Source: Paenibacillus polymyxa (GTDB lineage: Bacteria; Bacillota; Bacilli; Paenibacillales; Paenibacillaceae). Taken from it: DNA of 64,000 bases. A model generated the notes under the pieces. The model was not told the origin of the DNA. It did not search any database and was given only the letters and a program-made list of their open reading frames with translations. Positions within the stretch are counted from its first letter, which is position 1, and the number at the start of each line of letters is the position of its first letter. Position numbers and translations under genes: made by a program. Positions 35,910-43,674 of the stretch are shown here, piece after piece. The DNA lies in contig NZ_CP015423.1 in assembly GCF_001719045.1 (NCBI RefSeq), forward strand, positions 5,083,501 to 5,147,500, written 5' to 3'.

Positions 35910-36943
35910 GTCGCACTCTATATGAGTGCGTGGATTGAAATTTTGTTCCTCGCTCAGCATGCGGATCAGGTGTATGGTCGCACTCTATATGAGTGCGTGG
36001 ATTGAAATTGAGTCGTCCATTGTAAGAATGCATGTTGAGTATCCGTCGCACTCTATATGAGTGCGTGGATTGAAATTTTGCAGTACTTAGGAGTCCAAAT
36101 GTAAAAGGAAGTCGCACTCTATATGAGTGCGTGGATTGAAATTGATATAGATGATTGGTCGCATGTATGATATCTCGTCGCACTCTATATGAGTGCGTGG
36201 ATTGAAATACTGAGCAACCACTTCAATTGCATGTTCCTCTTCTGGTCGCACTCTATATGAGTGCGTGGATTGAAATATTTTAAAGTTGATCCAATGGCTA
36301 TGATAAAAATGTCGCACTCTATATGAGTGCGTGGATTGAAATAACACTACAATCACACGAGCAAAAGTCTTGTTCGCGTCGCACTCTATATGAGTGCGTG
36401 GATTGAAATATATTGCGTTTTACAGTAGAAATTATCTTGCATGCCAGTCGCACTCTATATGAGTGCGTGGATTGAAATATCGACATAGAGGTGGACGATT
36501 ACCATATCCTCGGTCGCACTCTATATGAGTGCGTGGATTGAAATTTCAAGGGCTATCGTACACGGCTTGAGGACGCAGTTTCGTCGCACTCTATATGAGT
36601 GCGTGGATTGAAATTGTGCTGTCCTGGCGCACCCTTAACTCGCTTACCTGTCGCACTCTATATGAGTGCGTGGATTGAAATCAATACCGAAATGATGGGG
36701 GGTGGAATTATTAAAGTCGCACTCTATATGAGTGCGTGGATTGAAATGGATCAGGAGCAATGGGCATAGCATCCGGTTCAGTCGCACTCTATATGAGTGC
36801 GTGGATTGAAATGCGTATCCAGACGGTTTATGCTCGGTGTAGCAAAGAGTCGCACTCTATATGAGTGCGTGGATTGAAATATCAAATGACACGCCAGCAC
36901 TGGCAGGGCATCCCGCAGTCGCACTCTATATGAGTGCGTGGAT
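35910..36943 (+). CRISPR. CRISPR array 2 (type I-C-like), 15 repeats plus a truncated one
   Basis: Fifteen 32-nt repeats with ATATGAGTG in the centre and no repeat mutations noticed, from 35910 to 36880, and a sixteenth (36918-36943) that stops after GTGCGTGGAT and lacks TTGAAAT. Spacers are 33-36 nt. The uniform repeats suggest a younger or better maintained array than array 1. It abuts decayed cas1 sequence directly. Confidence 0.97.
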
Positions 36944-37582
36944 CATGACGGAGCAGCCGCCACTTGGTCGTACGAGTGGAGAGCGCCTCTTTATCCGAAA
37001 TCATGAAGAGGTCCGTGAAGTGAGGAGCTGGAGATTTTACGCGGTTTGGAGGGGACGGCGGCAGTTCAGTACAATTCCGTGTGGGATGATCTGATCTTGC
37101 AGCAAAAAGATGATTTTTATTTCCATGGACGCCATAAGCGCCCGCCGTTAGATAACGTGAATGCCCTATTATCTTTTGCCTATACACTGTTGTCCAACGA
37201 TATGAAATCCGCACTAGAAGCTGTCGGTCTATGCTTATGTAGGTTTTCTGCATAGAAGATCGTCCAGGGCGAGCCTCCTTGGCACTGGATGTGATGGAAG
37301 AGCTTAGAGGAGTATATCCCGACCGTTTTGTTCTTACATTATTAACAAAAAATGATTCATGGCAAAGGATTTTACAAAAAAGAAAACGAGGCTGCTATGA
37401 TGGACGATGATACGAGGAAAATCGTATTGAAGGCATGGCAAGAACGGAAACAGGAAAAAATGATTCATCCTTATTTGAATGAGAAAATGTCTTGGGGGCT
37501 TGTGTCCTATTGACAGGCTTTGCTCTTAGCTAGATATATTCGTGGAGATCTGGACGAGTACCCTCCATTTTTGTGGAAGTAG
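36944..37582 (+). pseudogene. cas1: cas1 (type I-C) pseudogene, 5' truncated
   Basis: Cas1 signatures appear in shifting frames. 37022 on: EELEILRGLEGTAAVQY, then LILQQKDDFYFHGR and KRPPLDNVNALLSFAYTLL. After a one-base loss near 37230 comes DAYVGFLHR; after a one-base gain near 37255 comes [16 protein letters not shown]; after a slip in the A-run at 37346-37352 comes [19 protein letters not shown], a TGA at 37511, and [18 protein letters not shown] to TAG 37582. The N-terminal half is missing. Not functional. Spacer integration by this locus must be lost. Confidence 0.9.
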
Positions 37583-37583
37583 G

Positions 37584-37835
37584 TTGATCTTGTTAATACT
37601 AATTACGTATGATGTAAGTACATTAGATAGAGAAGGCAGAAAAAGACTGGAAAAGGTTGTGAAAAGGTGCGTAGACCACGGACAAAGGGTGTAAAATTCC
37701 GTGTTTGAGTGCATTTTGGATTCGACCCAGTTCCGCCGTTTAAAATATGAATTAGAAGAATTGATAGACAAAAAAGAAGACAGCCTGCGTTTCTACAACT
37801 TTGGAGATAGCTATAAAAAGAAAGTAGAGCAATAG
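37584..37835 (+). pseudogene. cas2: cas2 (type I-C) pseudogene with one nonsense codon
   Basis: The frame reads [30 protein letters not shown], then TAA at 37692-37694 in place of an expected Gln codon (CAA to TAA), then NSVFECILDSTQFRRLKYEL and RFYNFGDSYKKKVEQ to TAG. The start codon would be TTG 37584; no ATG is present at the expected place. Apart from the nonsense change the gene is full length, so decay is recent. It lies in the normal I-C order cas1-cas2-leader-array with array 3. Confidence 0.9.
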
Positions 37836-37879
37836 GGGCTAAGGAAGCTTACGATATGGAAAGCCCACTGATTTTATAA

Positions 37880-38060
37880 GGTGCGAATGTGAAGCTCACA
37901 TAAAAACCCCGGGTCCTTCGCACCTCGAAATTTGTCGAAAAGTATTAAAATTGCTATTTAACCGTAAAAGTCAATAGTTGATCCAAGCTTATTTGACATC
38001 AGTTTTTGCGACAATGTGTAGAATTGATATCATAAGGGTATCAATTACTGCATTTTCGCT
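37880..38060 (+). promoter_or_regulatory. CRISPR leader 3
   Basis: 181 nt with the same palindrome (37880-37924) and the same CATTTTCGCT end as leader 1. TTGACAT is conserved in both. Directly downstream of the cas2 remnant, the normal place of a type I-C array. Confidence 0.82.
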
Positions 38061-38895
38061 GTCGCACTCCATGTGAGTGCGTGGATTGAAATACTTGACA
38101 GGCCAAGCAGTAGGGGCGCGTGTTCGAGTCGCACTCCATGTGAGTGCGTGGATTGAAATAAGACGCAACAAAGCTAAACGCTATTGAACAGGAAGTCGCA
38201 CTCCATGTGAGTGCGTGGATTGAAATATTTTTCTTGTGCATCGTTTTATTTCTCCTTGATGTCGCACTCCATGTGAGTGCGTGGATTGAAATGGATCCGT
38301 TATCGACGCCAACGGCGCATGGCTGACGTCGCACTCCATGTGAGTGCGTGGATTGAAATTTCCAGCAGGGCATCTTTAATGCCACTAATACTGTCGCACT
38401 CCATGTGAGTGCGTGGATTGAAATATATAAGACCTCCTAGTAGAAAAGCCCACCTTTTAGTCGCACTCCATGTGAGTGCGTGGATTGAAATTGTATAGAC
38501 CGTGTGCGGTGCGAACACATAGTAAGGGTCGCACTCCATGTGAGTGCGTGGATTGAAATCTTGGATGATCGCATTTACAGCCATACGGCGAACGCGCGTC
38601 GCACTCCATGTGAGTGCGTGGATTGAAATAATATCTTAGGCAATTCCTCGCACAATTCAGGACAGGTCGCACTCCATGTGAGTGCGTGGATTGAAATCGC
38701 AAAATGAAAACGCGAGAGCAACAAGCAAAAATCGTCGCACTCCATGTGAGTGCGTGGATTGAAATGTCATGAGTCTAGCCGGGGTTGTCATAAGTGTAAG
38801 TCGCACTCTGTATGGAGTGCGTGGATTGATATTATCTTGCCGTTACTATTTGTGTAGCAGAGGTGCTATGTCGCATTCCATGTGAGTGCGTGGAT
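38061..38895 (+). CRISPR. CRISPR array 3 (type I-C-like), 12 repeats plus a truncated one
   Basis: Repeats 1-11 are 32 nt with CCATGTGAGTG in the centre (38061-38765). Repeat 12 (38800-38832) is the 33-nt GTATGGAGTG type seen in array 1, with one change near its end. Repeat 13 (38870-38895) is mutated and stops after GTGCGTGGAT. One spacer (about 38227-38260), read on the other strand, looks like a ribosome site and gene start (AAGGAG...ATG). This is the array natively linked to cas1-cas2. Confidence 0.97.
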
Positions 38896-39057
38896 GGTAT
38901 GAAAAAGAAGGCTTGTTTCGTGGCCTGCCCAGCAGTGAATAGGTGAAAATTTCTTCTTAACGGATTTCTTATTCGACAAATTCCCCCTTACTTTTATGCA
39001 ACAATTAACTAACATTTACAATGGTTGAAGTATAAATTAAGGTGGGAGTTGCTGCTT

Positions 39058-39240
39058 ATGAGAATTTCCATGAGTAAGTTTTTAAAGCGCTATGCAGCGA
39101 TTTTGTTGGGCTACGCAATATGTATAGGGTTATTTTACGCTTTGGGATATAAGATGAGCGCTATGGGAATCTATGCAATTTTGACAGGAATTGTGACTGG
39201 AGAAATAATCAACTTCGTATTATCAAAGCGAGAGAAATGA
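39058..39240 (+). CDS. Small membrane protein, 60 residues
   Basis: ATG 39058 with GGGAG at 8-10 nt; upstream in-frame starts lack a ribosome site. Two hydrophobic helices (about residues 12-29 and 33-53) joined by a short loop, ending LSKREK. A terminator follows within 10 nt. The function is unknown. Confidence 0.6.
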   Translation: MRISMSKFLKRYAAILLGYAICIGLFYALGYKMSAMGIYAILTGIVTGEIINFVLSKREK

Positions 39241-39248
39241 ACCTAGGT

Positions 39249-39282
39249 ATCCCCTGATTGCATCAACATCAGGGGATTTTTC
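39249..39282 (+). terminator. Terminator
   Basis: TCCCCTGAT...ATCAGGGGA followed by TTTTT. Confidence 0.85.
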
Positions 39283-39492
39283 ATGTAATTAAAAGGTCCA
39301 ACAGAGTTTCTGCACGGGACCTCTATATCATTTACTGGTGAGAATGCACATAGGGAAATGAATCCGTCATGTCAACTCTGTGAAACCTTTTATTTCGGCA
39401 ATCCAATTTTACTTTTGCTATTCGTTTTCACAATCTTCCCTTGTGTGTGAGTTATGCTGAATTTTCGTTATAAACATTAGCTGCATAATATA

Positions 39493-39521
39493 TTGACAGA
39501 TGGTTAATTATGGAGAAGAAT
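39493..39521 (+). promoter_or_regulatory. Promoter of the TPR-type regulator
   Basis: TTGACA (39493-39498), 17 nt, AAGAAT (39516-39521), about 50 nt before the coding start. The rest of the 39283-39572 gap shows nothing else. Confidence 0.55.
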
Positions 39522-39572
39522 AGAGGGTGATTTTTAAAATAATGGAATTTTTATGTGAAGGGTGGTTATGAC

Positions 39573-40967
39573 TTGAAGCATACACCTACGATTTCAGCGG
39601 AGTTTGAGGATTATCTAAAACAAAATGATATGACGTTGAGTCAATTTGCCGAATATTCAGGGGTTCATCAAAGAACACTTAGTCATTGGATTACTCAGCA
39701 TCGTCCTGTTTCCATACAGCAGCTAGACCGAATCACTGTGGCTATGGATTTGCCAGAAGGCTATTTTTACGATCTATACATAGAAAATTACATCATTGAC
39801 CTTTCCCCGAATTTTAGGCGAATCGAGCCATTATTGTATCGTTGTGCGGAGCTGGACAAGCTGGATGCAATCCGTCGAATGGTTGGACATATCATGGATA
39901 ATCCGCTGTATGCGACTAGGCTATTTGATGTTGCAGAAGCATTATTTGAACAGGGACGACATGCTGCTGCGCTGCCTCTCTATGAGAATGTCGCAGAAGT
40001 GGAGAAATATCAGCATTCTGAACGCTTGGCCACCTGCCAATATCGTATATTCTCGATTCAAGTTGGAGACGACCAAAGCCGTAATCTCAAGGCAGCAACG
40101 CTATTTGAACCCTTCGTGGAACGTCTGGATGAAATAGACCAGCTTGATGCGCTAAAAGATTTGGCGAATGTGTATCGATCTTTGCGCTTGTGGGACAGGC
40201 TTGATGTGACCGCTCGAAAAATGAGAGATAAAGCGGAAATCCAATATACATTAGAGCATCAGCAGAAAAAGCGAAAGTCTGCGGAAATTGAAAAGAGGCT
40301 GAGCCGTCCATTGTTTGTGTATATCACCTATGCTGATTTATTGTGTGCAAGTGTCTGTGAAGCCCAAGGTGATTATCAACAAGCTCTACAATATACATAC
40401 GCCTACGTTAATTTAGATTGGGTCAAAGAGACAGATGAGGATACTCTGCATTGGATTAAACTATTTCAAAATTGGGCGCTATGTAATACTTACGTTAATA
40501 AATTATTATCCGGAGATATAAGTGTGCTTCCGGATTATGTTGAATATATTAGTGTATCATCAAACACCACTAAAGAAATGGTTACTCAACTATTGAATAT
40601 TATGATGGCGGCTAACCGATTTCAAGTTGATGTGGATGAAGTACTTAAGCAGTTCGAAACGGAGATCGATTCGATCACCCAACAGCAACCATCTGCTGAT
40701 ATGTACACTCATCGAGTGGTTCCAGAACAATTAACGCGTTTTAAATATGAACTGGCTAAATACTACTTAAATAAAGGTAATTATTCATATGGATTTAAAA
40801 ATTTACTAGACGTTTTATCTAAATCATTAGTCATTAACAAAGAAGCCTTTTTCATTAGCTGCATAAGATTATTTGAGCAGTTCAAACAATTTGCAGACTT
40901 TAGATTGTGTACAAAGTATGAAAGTTTAGTTAGAGAAGGGCGAAAAGAAAGATTATTTTATTATTAA
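39573..40967 (+). CDS. HTH plus TPR-like regulator, possible RRNPP/AloR type
   Basis: 464 residues from TTG 39573 (AAGGGTGG about 7 nt upstream; GTG 39555 overlaps that site). Residues 8-65 are a Cro/C1-type HTH (MTLSQFAEYSGVHQRTLSHWI). The remaining ~390 residues are helical with TPR-like spacing (ALFEQGRHAAALPLYENV, AQGDYQQALQYTYAYV). This is the plan of RRNPP peptide-sensing regulators; P. polymyxa has many such AloR proteins paired with small secreted peptides. A clear peptide gene is not seen downstream, only a weak 50-codon frame. Confidence 0.7.
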   Translation: MKHTPTISAEFEDYLKQNDMTLSQFAEYSGVHQRTLSHWITQHRPVSIQQLDRITVAMDLPEGYFYDLYIENYIIDLSPNFRRIEPLLYRCAELDKLDAIRRMVGHIMDNPLYATRLFDVAEALFEQGRHAAALPLYENVAEVEKYQHSERLATCQYRIFSIQVGDDQSRNLKAATLFEPFVERLDEIDQLDALKDLANVYRSLRLWDRLDVTARKMRDKAEIQYTLEHQQKKRKSAEIEKRLSRPLFVYITYADLLCASVCEAQGDYQQALQYTYAYVNLDWVKETDEDTLHWIKLFQNWALCNTYVNKLLSGDISVLPDYVEYISVSSNTTKEMVTQLLNIMMAANRFQVDVDEVLKQFETEIDSITQQQPSADMYTHRVVPEQLTRFKYELAKYYLNKGNYSYGFKNLLDVLSKSLVINKEAFFISCIRLFEQFKQFADFRLCTKYESLVREGRKERLFYY

Positions 40968-41001
40968 TAGTTATTAATCATTTCTCAGTGTTGATTCCAA
41001 G

Positions 41002-41154
41002 TTGAATAAAATAAAATATATATGGAAAACGAAGAAGGCAGAATGTTGCTGTGCAAGTAAAGCGGTCGCCTTTACCACGGATTTTAACCTTAATCTGACT
41101 TTATTCAGGAAATACAGGGGCGGTGACGATGGGAAGCAATATCGGGCTGCGTAG
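41002..41154 (+). CDS. Weak 50-codon ORF downstream of the regulator
   Basis: A TTG-started frame 34 nt after the regulator stop, basic at its N-terminus, with a middle part ASKAVAFTTDFNLNLTLF and a Gly/Arg-rich tail (KYRGGDDGK). The position is where a cognate signalling peptide would be, but there is no good ribosome site and no clean signal peptide. Reported as a candidate only. Confidence 0.15.
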   Translation: MNKIKYIWKTKKAECCCASKAVAFTTDFNLNLTLFRKYRGGDDGKQYRAA

Positions 41155-41229
41155 TGAATCAATAGTTGAATTTTAAGTTCATTTTGTAGGAGTCTGTTGC
41201 ATTTTAAATAAACATAAAACGCCAAAAAA

Positions 41230-41262
41230 GTGCCTCTGGAATGCTCCAGAAGCATTTTTTTT
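41230..41262 (+). terminator. Terminator before the Spo0E-like gene
   Basis: TGCCTCTGGA-ATGC-TCCAGAAGCA followed by eight Ts. Confidence 0.8.
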
Positions 41263-41331
41263 GTCGAGCAAATTTTCAAAAAATCCAAAAATTTACGTTT
41301 TGTATTAGGATATGACACAGAAGGGGGAATC

Positions 41332-41499
41332 ATGCTGATGAATCCAGGTGTGACTTTACTTCGTGTCGAACGGGCCAGAAAAAGACTGTACCAAATTCAG
41401 AAGAAATACGGATTTTTAACGCATCCCAAAGTGATTGAACAATCCATGAAACTGGATGAACTATTGAATCAATACCAAACCTGCAAAATGAAATCTTAG
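41332..41499 (+). CDS. Spo0E-like aspartyl-phosphate phosphatase
   Basis: 55 residues. Two helices, with RVERARKRLYQIQKKYG and the signature SMKLDELLNQYQ (SxxLDxLLxxY), as in the Spo0E / YnzD / YisI family, which dephosphorylate Spo0A~P and delay sporulation. AAGGGGGA is 5 nt before ATG 41332 (ATG 41338 is also possible). It is followed at once by a small HTH-like gene. Confidence 0.8.
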   Translation: MLMNPGVTLLRVERARKRLYQIQKKYGFLTHPKVIEQSMKLDELLNQYQTCKMKS

Positions 41500-41502
41500 C
41501 TA

Positions 41503-41799
41503 ATGTGTGTGCAAGACGCGCTTTTAAAGGAAGAAGACGAACTCCAATCCCCAAACCCCAATCAAAATTCTAAATCCTATACTTATGAAGAGGTGGTAAC
41601 GTTGTTGAACAAACGAAATCCTGTAACTCCTTTTGGCTGGAAAATCAAACAAAAGCTAGTTGAAATTCAAATGGATCAGAGAACTTTTTGTGACACCTAT
41701 CATATTCCTGCTAGCCGTTTGTCCAATCTCATTCACGGAACACGTAAGGCCAAAAAATATAGAGTACAAGTATCTCAATTGCTTGGGATCGAAGAATAA
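41503..41799 (+). CDS. Small HTH-like protein
   Basis: The frame runs from ATG 41503, three bases after the Spo0E-like stop, giving 98 residues. TTG 41602 or 41605 after GAGGTGG would give about 66. The core (FGWKIKQKLVEIQMDQRTFCDTYHIPASRLSNLIHGTRKAKKYR) matches a short lambda-repressor-like HTH of the type found beside Spo0E-like genes and in prophages. The target is unknown. Probably co-transcribed with the Spo0E-like gene. Confidence 0.6.
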   Translation: MCVQDALLKEEDELQSPNPNQNSKSYTYEEVVTLLNKRNPVTPFGWKIKQKLVEIQMDQRTFCDTYHIPASRLSNLIHGTRKAKKYRVQVSQLLGIEE

Positions 41800-41923
41800 C
41801 CCTCTTTCTCCTTTATGGATACAGGACATCCTAATGATATGTAAGCTACAGTGGCAAAGGACTCTAGGGTTCTTTAATATAGATTGTACATAGGATGTTT
41901 AATACAAGGAGTGGAAAGGGGCG

Positions 41924-42298
41924 ATGGGGATGTTCTCCAGAATGGCAGAGCAGAAGATTGCCGAGGCGATGGCCAAAGGTGAATTTGATCATTTGCCGGG
42001 AGAGGGCAAGCCACTGGTCATCGAGGATTTGTCACATGTTCCAGAGGAGCTGCGGATGTCGTACAAGCTGTTGAAGAATGCAGGCATTTTACCGGAAGAG
42101 CTTCAATTACAAAAGGAATGTGTCCAGCTACGTGATTTGCTTCACGCTTGTCATGAGGCAGGAGAGCGAGAGCGGATCAGTCGCAGGCTGACTGAAAAAT
42201 CACTACGTCTCCGTATGCTGCTGGAGGAAAGAGGGCTGAATACGTCGTCTGTATTTTATGAATATGAGTCCGCTATGCGTAAGCGACTGGAGGAATAG
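41924..42298 (+). CDS. DUF1992 / DnaJ-homologue domain protein
   Basis: 124 residues, cytoplasmic, helical. The family signature is at the N-terminus: AEQKIAEAMAKGEFDHLPGEGKPL, followed by RMSYKLLKNAGILPEELQLQKE. This is DUF1992 (DNAJC28-like, without a J domain). The role in bacteria is not known. ATG 41924 and ATG 41930 are both possible; GGAAAGGGG precedes them. Confidence 0.82.
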   Translation: MGMFSRMAEQKIAEAMAKGEFDHLPGEGKPLVIEDLSHVPEELRMSYKLLKNAGILPEELQLQKECVQLRDLLHACHEAGERERISRRLTEKSLRLRMLLEERGLNTSSVFYEYESAMRKRLEE

Positions 42299-42362
42299 AA
42301 GCGAGAGGAGCAAAGGGCGGAATGCCCTTGCCCGTACACTTTGATTTCTGTGCTTTACCTCA

Positions 42363-43358
42363 TTACCGTTGCAGTGCAGATAATCTCGTGAGGCATTGTT
42401 TCGTCAGGATGACAGGTTCTTTGGGCAGTTTGTCCAAATGAAAGTCATCGATTAAATCCTCAGCCTTCACAGGCTCAGGTGAATCCAGTAGCCCGGAAAA
42501 ATAGGCGAGCCAGCCAATGACTGCTTCCGGTGTAACCCCTTGTCGGCGCATAGCTCGGAGTGCTACGCCACCATGTCGTTTGGCCAGCCTTCGCCCATCA
42601 GGGCCTAGGACAAGGGGAACGTGTGCAAAACGTGGCGGCTGCAACCCAAAAGCTTGGTACAGCAATAGCTGACGGGGAGTCGAATCGAGAAGATCATACC
42701 CGCGTAGTACGTCGGTCATATGCATATCCGCATCATCGATAACGACAGCCAGCTGATAGGAAAACATGCCGTCGGCTCGTTTGACGATAAAATCGCCCCC
42801 CTCAGCCGCACCAAAGGCCACATGACCTGCTACCTGATCATGAAACGAAATAACGGCATCTGGATATTGCGGTACTTTAAAGCGAAGTGAAGGGAGTTTA
42901 TATTGTGCTTTGGCTACGACATCTTGAAAGCTAAGATTACGACATGCCCCTGAATATGCGGGTCCTTCACCAGACAGTCCATGTGGAGCATGGGCGGCGG
43001 CCAGAATGTCGGCCCGACTGCAAAAACAAGGATACAGTAAATCTTGCCTCTGTAGTTTCTCCAATGCAGACTGGTAGCGTTCCAGCCGTTGGCTTTGAGT
43101 GTAGGAACCGTAGGGACCGCCTACGTCGGGTCCTTCGTCCCAATTCAGCCCGATCCAGCGCAAGTCTTCCATAATCCCTTGCGCCAACTGGCTGCGAGCT
43201 CGCGTCATATCAATATCTTCCATGCGCAAAATATAGGTTCCGCCCAGGGAACGAACGTGCAGCCAGGATAATAAGGCAGTACGAGCGTTTCCTAAGTGTA
43301 TCCATCCCGATGGTGTTGGGGCAAAACGCCCTCTGATGGGTTGGGCCTGTAATTCCAT
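42363..43358 (-). CDS. gluQ: Glutamyl-Q tRNA(Asp) synthetase
   Basis: 331 residues, like GluRS without the anticodon-binding half. The class I HIGH motif is FAPTPSGWIHLGNA, the KMSK counterpart is RRLAKRHGG, and the zinc site CFCSR...YSGACRN is present. The enzyme attaches glutamate to queuosine at position 34 of tRNA-Asp. ATG 43358 is supported by the family's start (RGRFAPTPSG). It is followed by no other gene on its strand. Confidence 0.9.
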   Translation of the reverse strand: MELQAQPIRGRFAPTPSGWIHLGNARTALLSWLHVRSLGGTYILRMEDIDMTRARSQLAQGIMEDLRWIGLNWDEGPDVGGPYGSYTQSQRLERYQSALEKLQRQDLLYPCFCSRADILAAAHAPHGLSGEGPAYSGACRNLSFQDVVAKAQYKLPSLRFKVPQYPDAVISFHDQVAGHVAFGAAEGGDFIVKRADGMFSYQLAVVIDDADMHMTDVLRGYDLLDSTPRQLLLYQAFGLQPPRFAHVPLVLGPDGRRLAKRHGGVALRAMRRQGVTPEAVIGWLAYFSGLLDSPEPVKAEDLIDDFHLDKLPKEPVILTKQCLTRLSALQR

Positions 43359-43674
43359 ACGAAAGTGACCTCGATTCTATGTTCCGTCCTTCAGCAATCA
43401 TATCAACCATATTATAAAACGAACTTGCCGCGAGTGCATCCCGTATAGGAGCTAACACAGAAAACTTACATAGCTGCAATGGCCAGACGGGAAATTTAAA
43501 TATCTGTATAATAGATTTAGAAGAATTATGCACGACAGACCGAAGAGAAGTCCCAGAGGGCAGCTTAGCATTTTCTATTCATTGCTCGATAATTACAGGT
43601 AATGAAAAATTCATAATAATATAGAAATTAAAACTTAGATTCTACGCATCAAGCGTATCATTGGAGAGATTTCA
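43359..43674. other. Divergent intergenic region gluQ / hrpB
   Basis: 316 nt, AT-rich in the right half. No small ORF with a good ribosome site, no hairpin terminator and no clear consensus promoter was seen. Confidence 0.5.

Noticed and set aside
35902..36356. Minus-strand frames of about 90 codons in array 2
   Set aside because: Repeat translations, as in array 1.
37989..38702. Minus-strand frames of 60-114 codons in array 3
   Set aside because: Repeat translations (recurring NPRTHMECD / ISIHALTWSAT blocks).
40974..41333. 119-codon minus-strand frame
   Set aside because: Overlaps a plus-strand terminator and the Spo0E-like leader; no ribosome site and no recognisable pattern.
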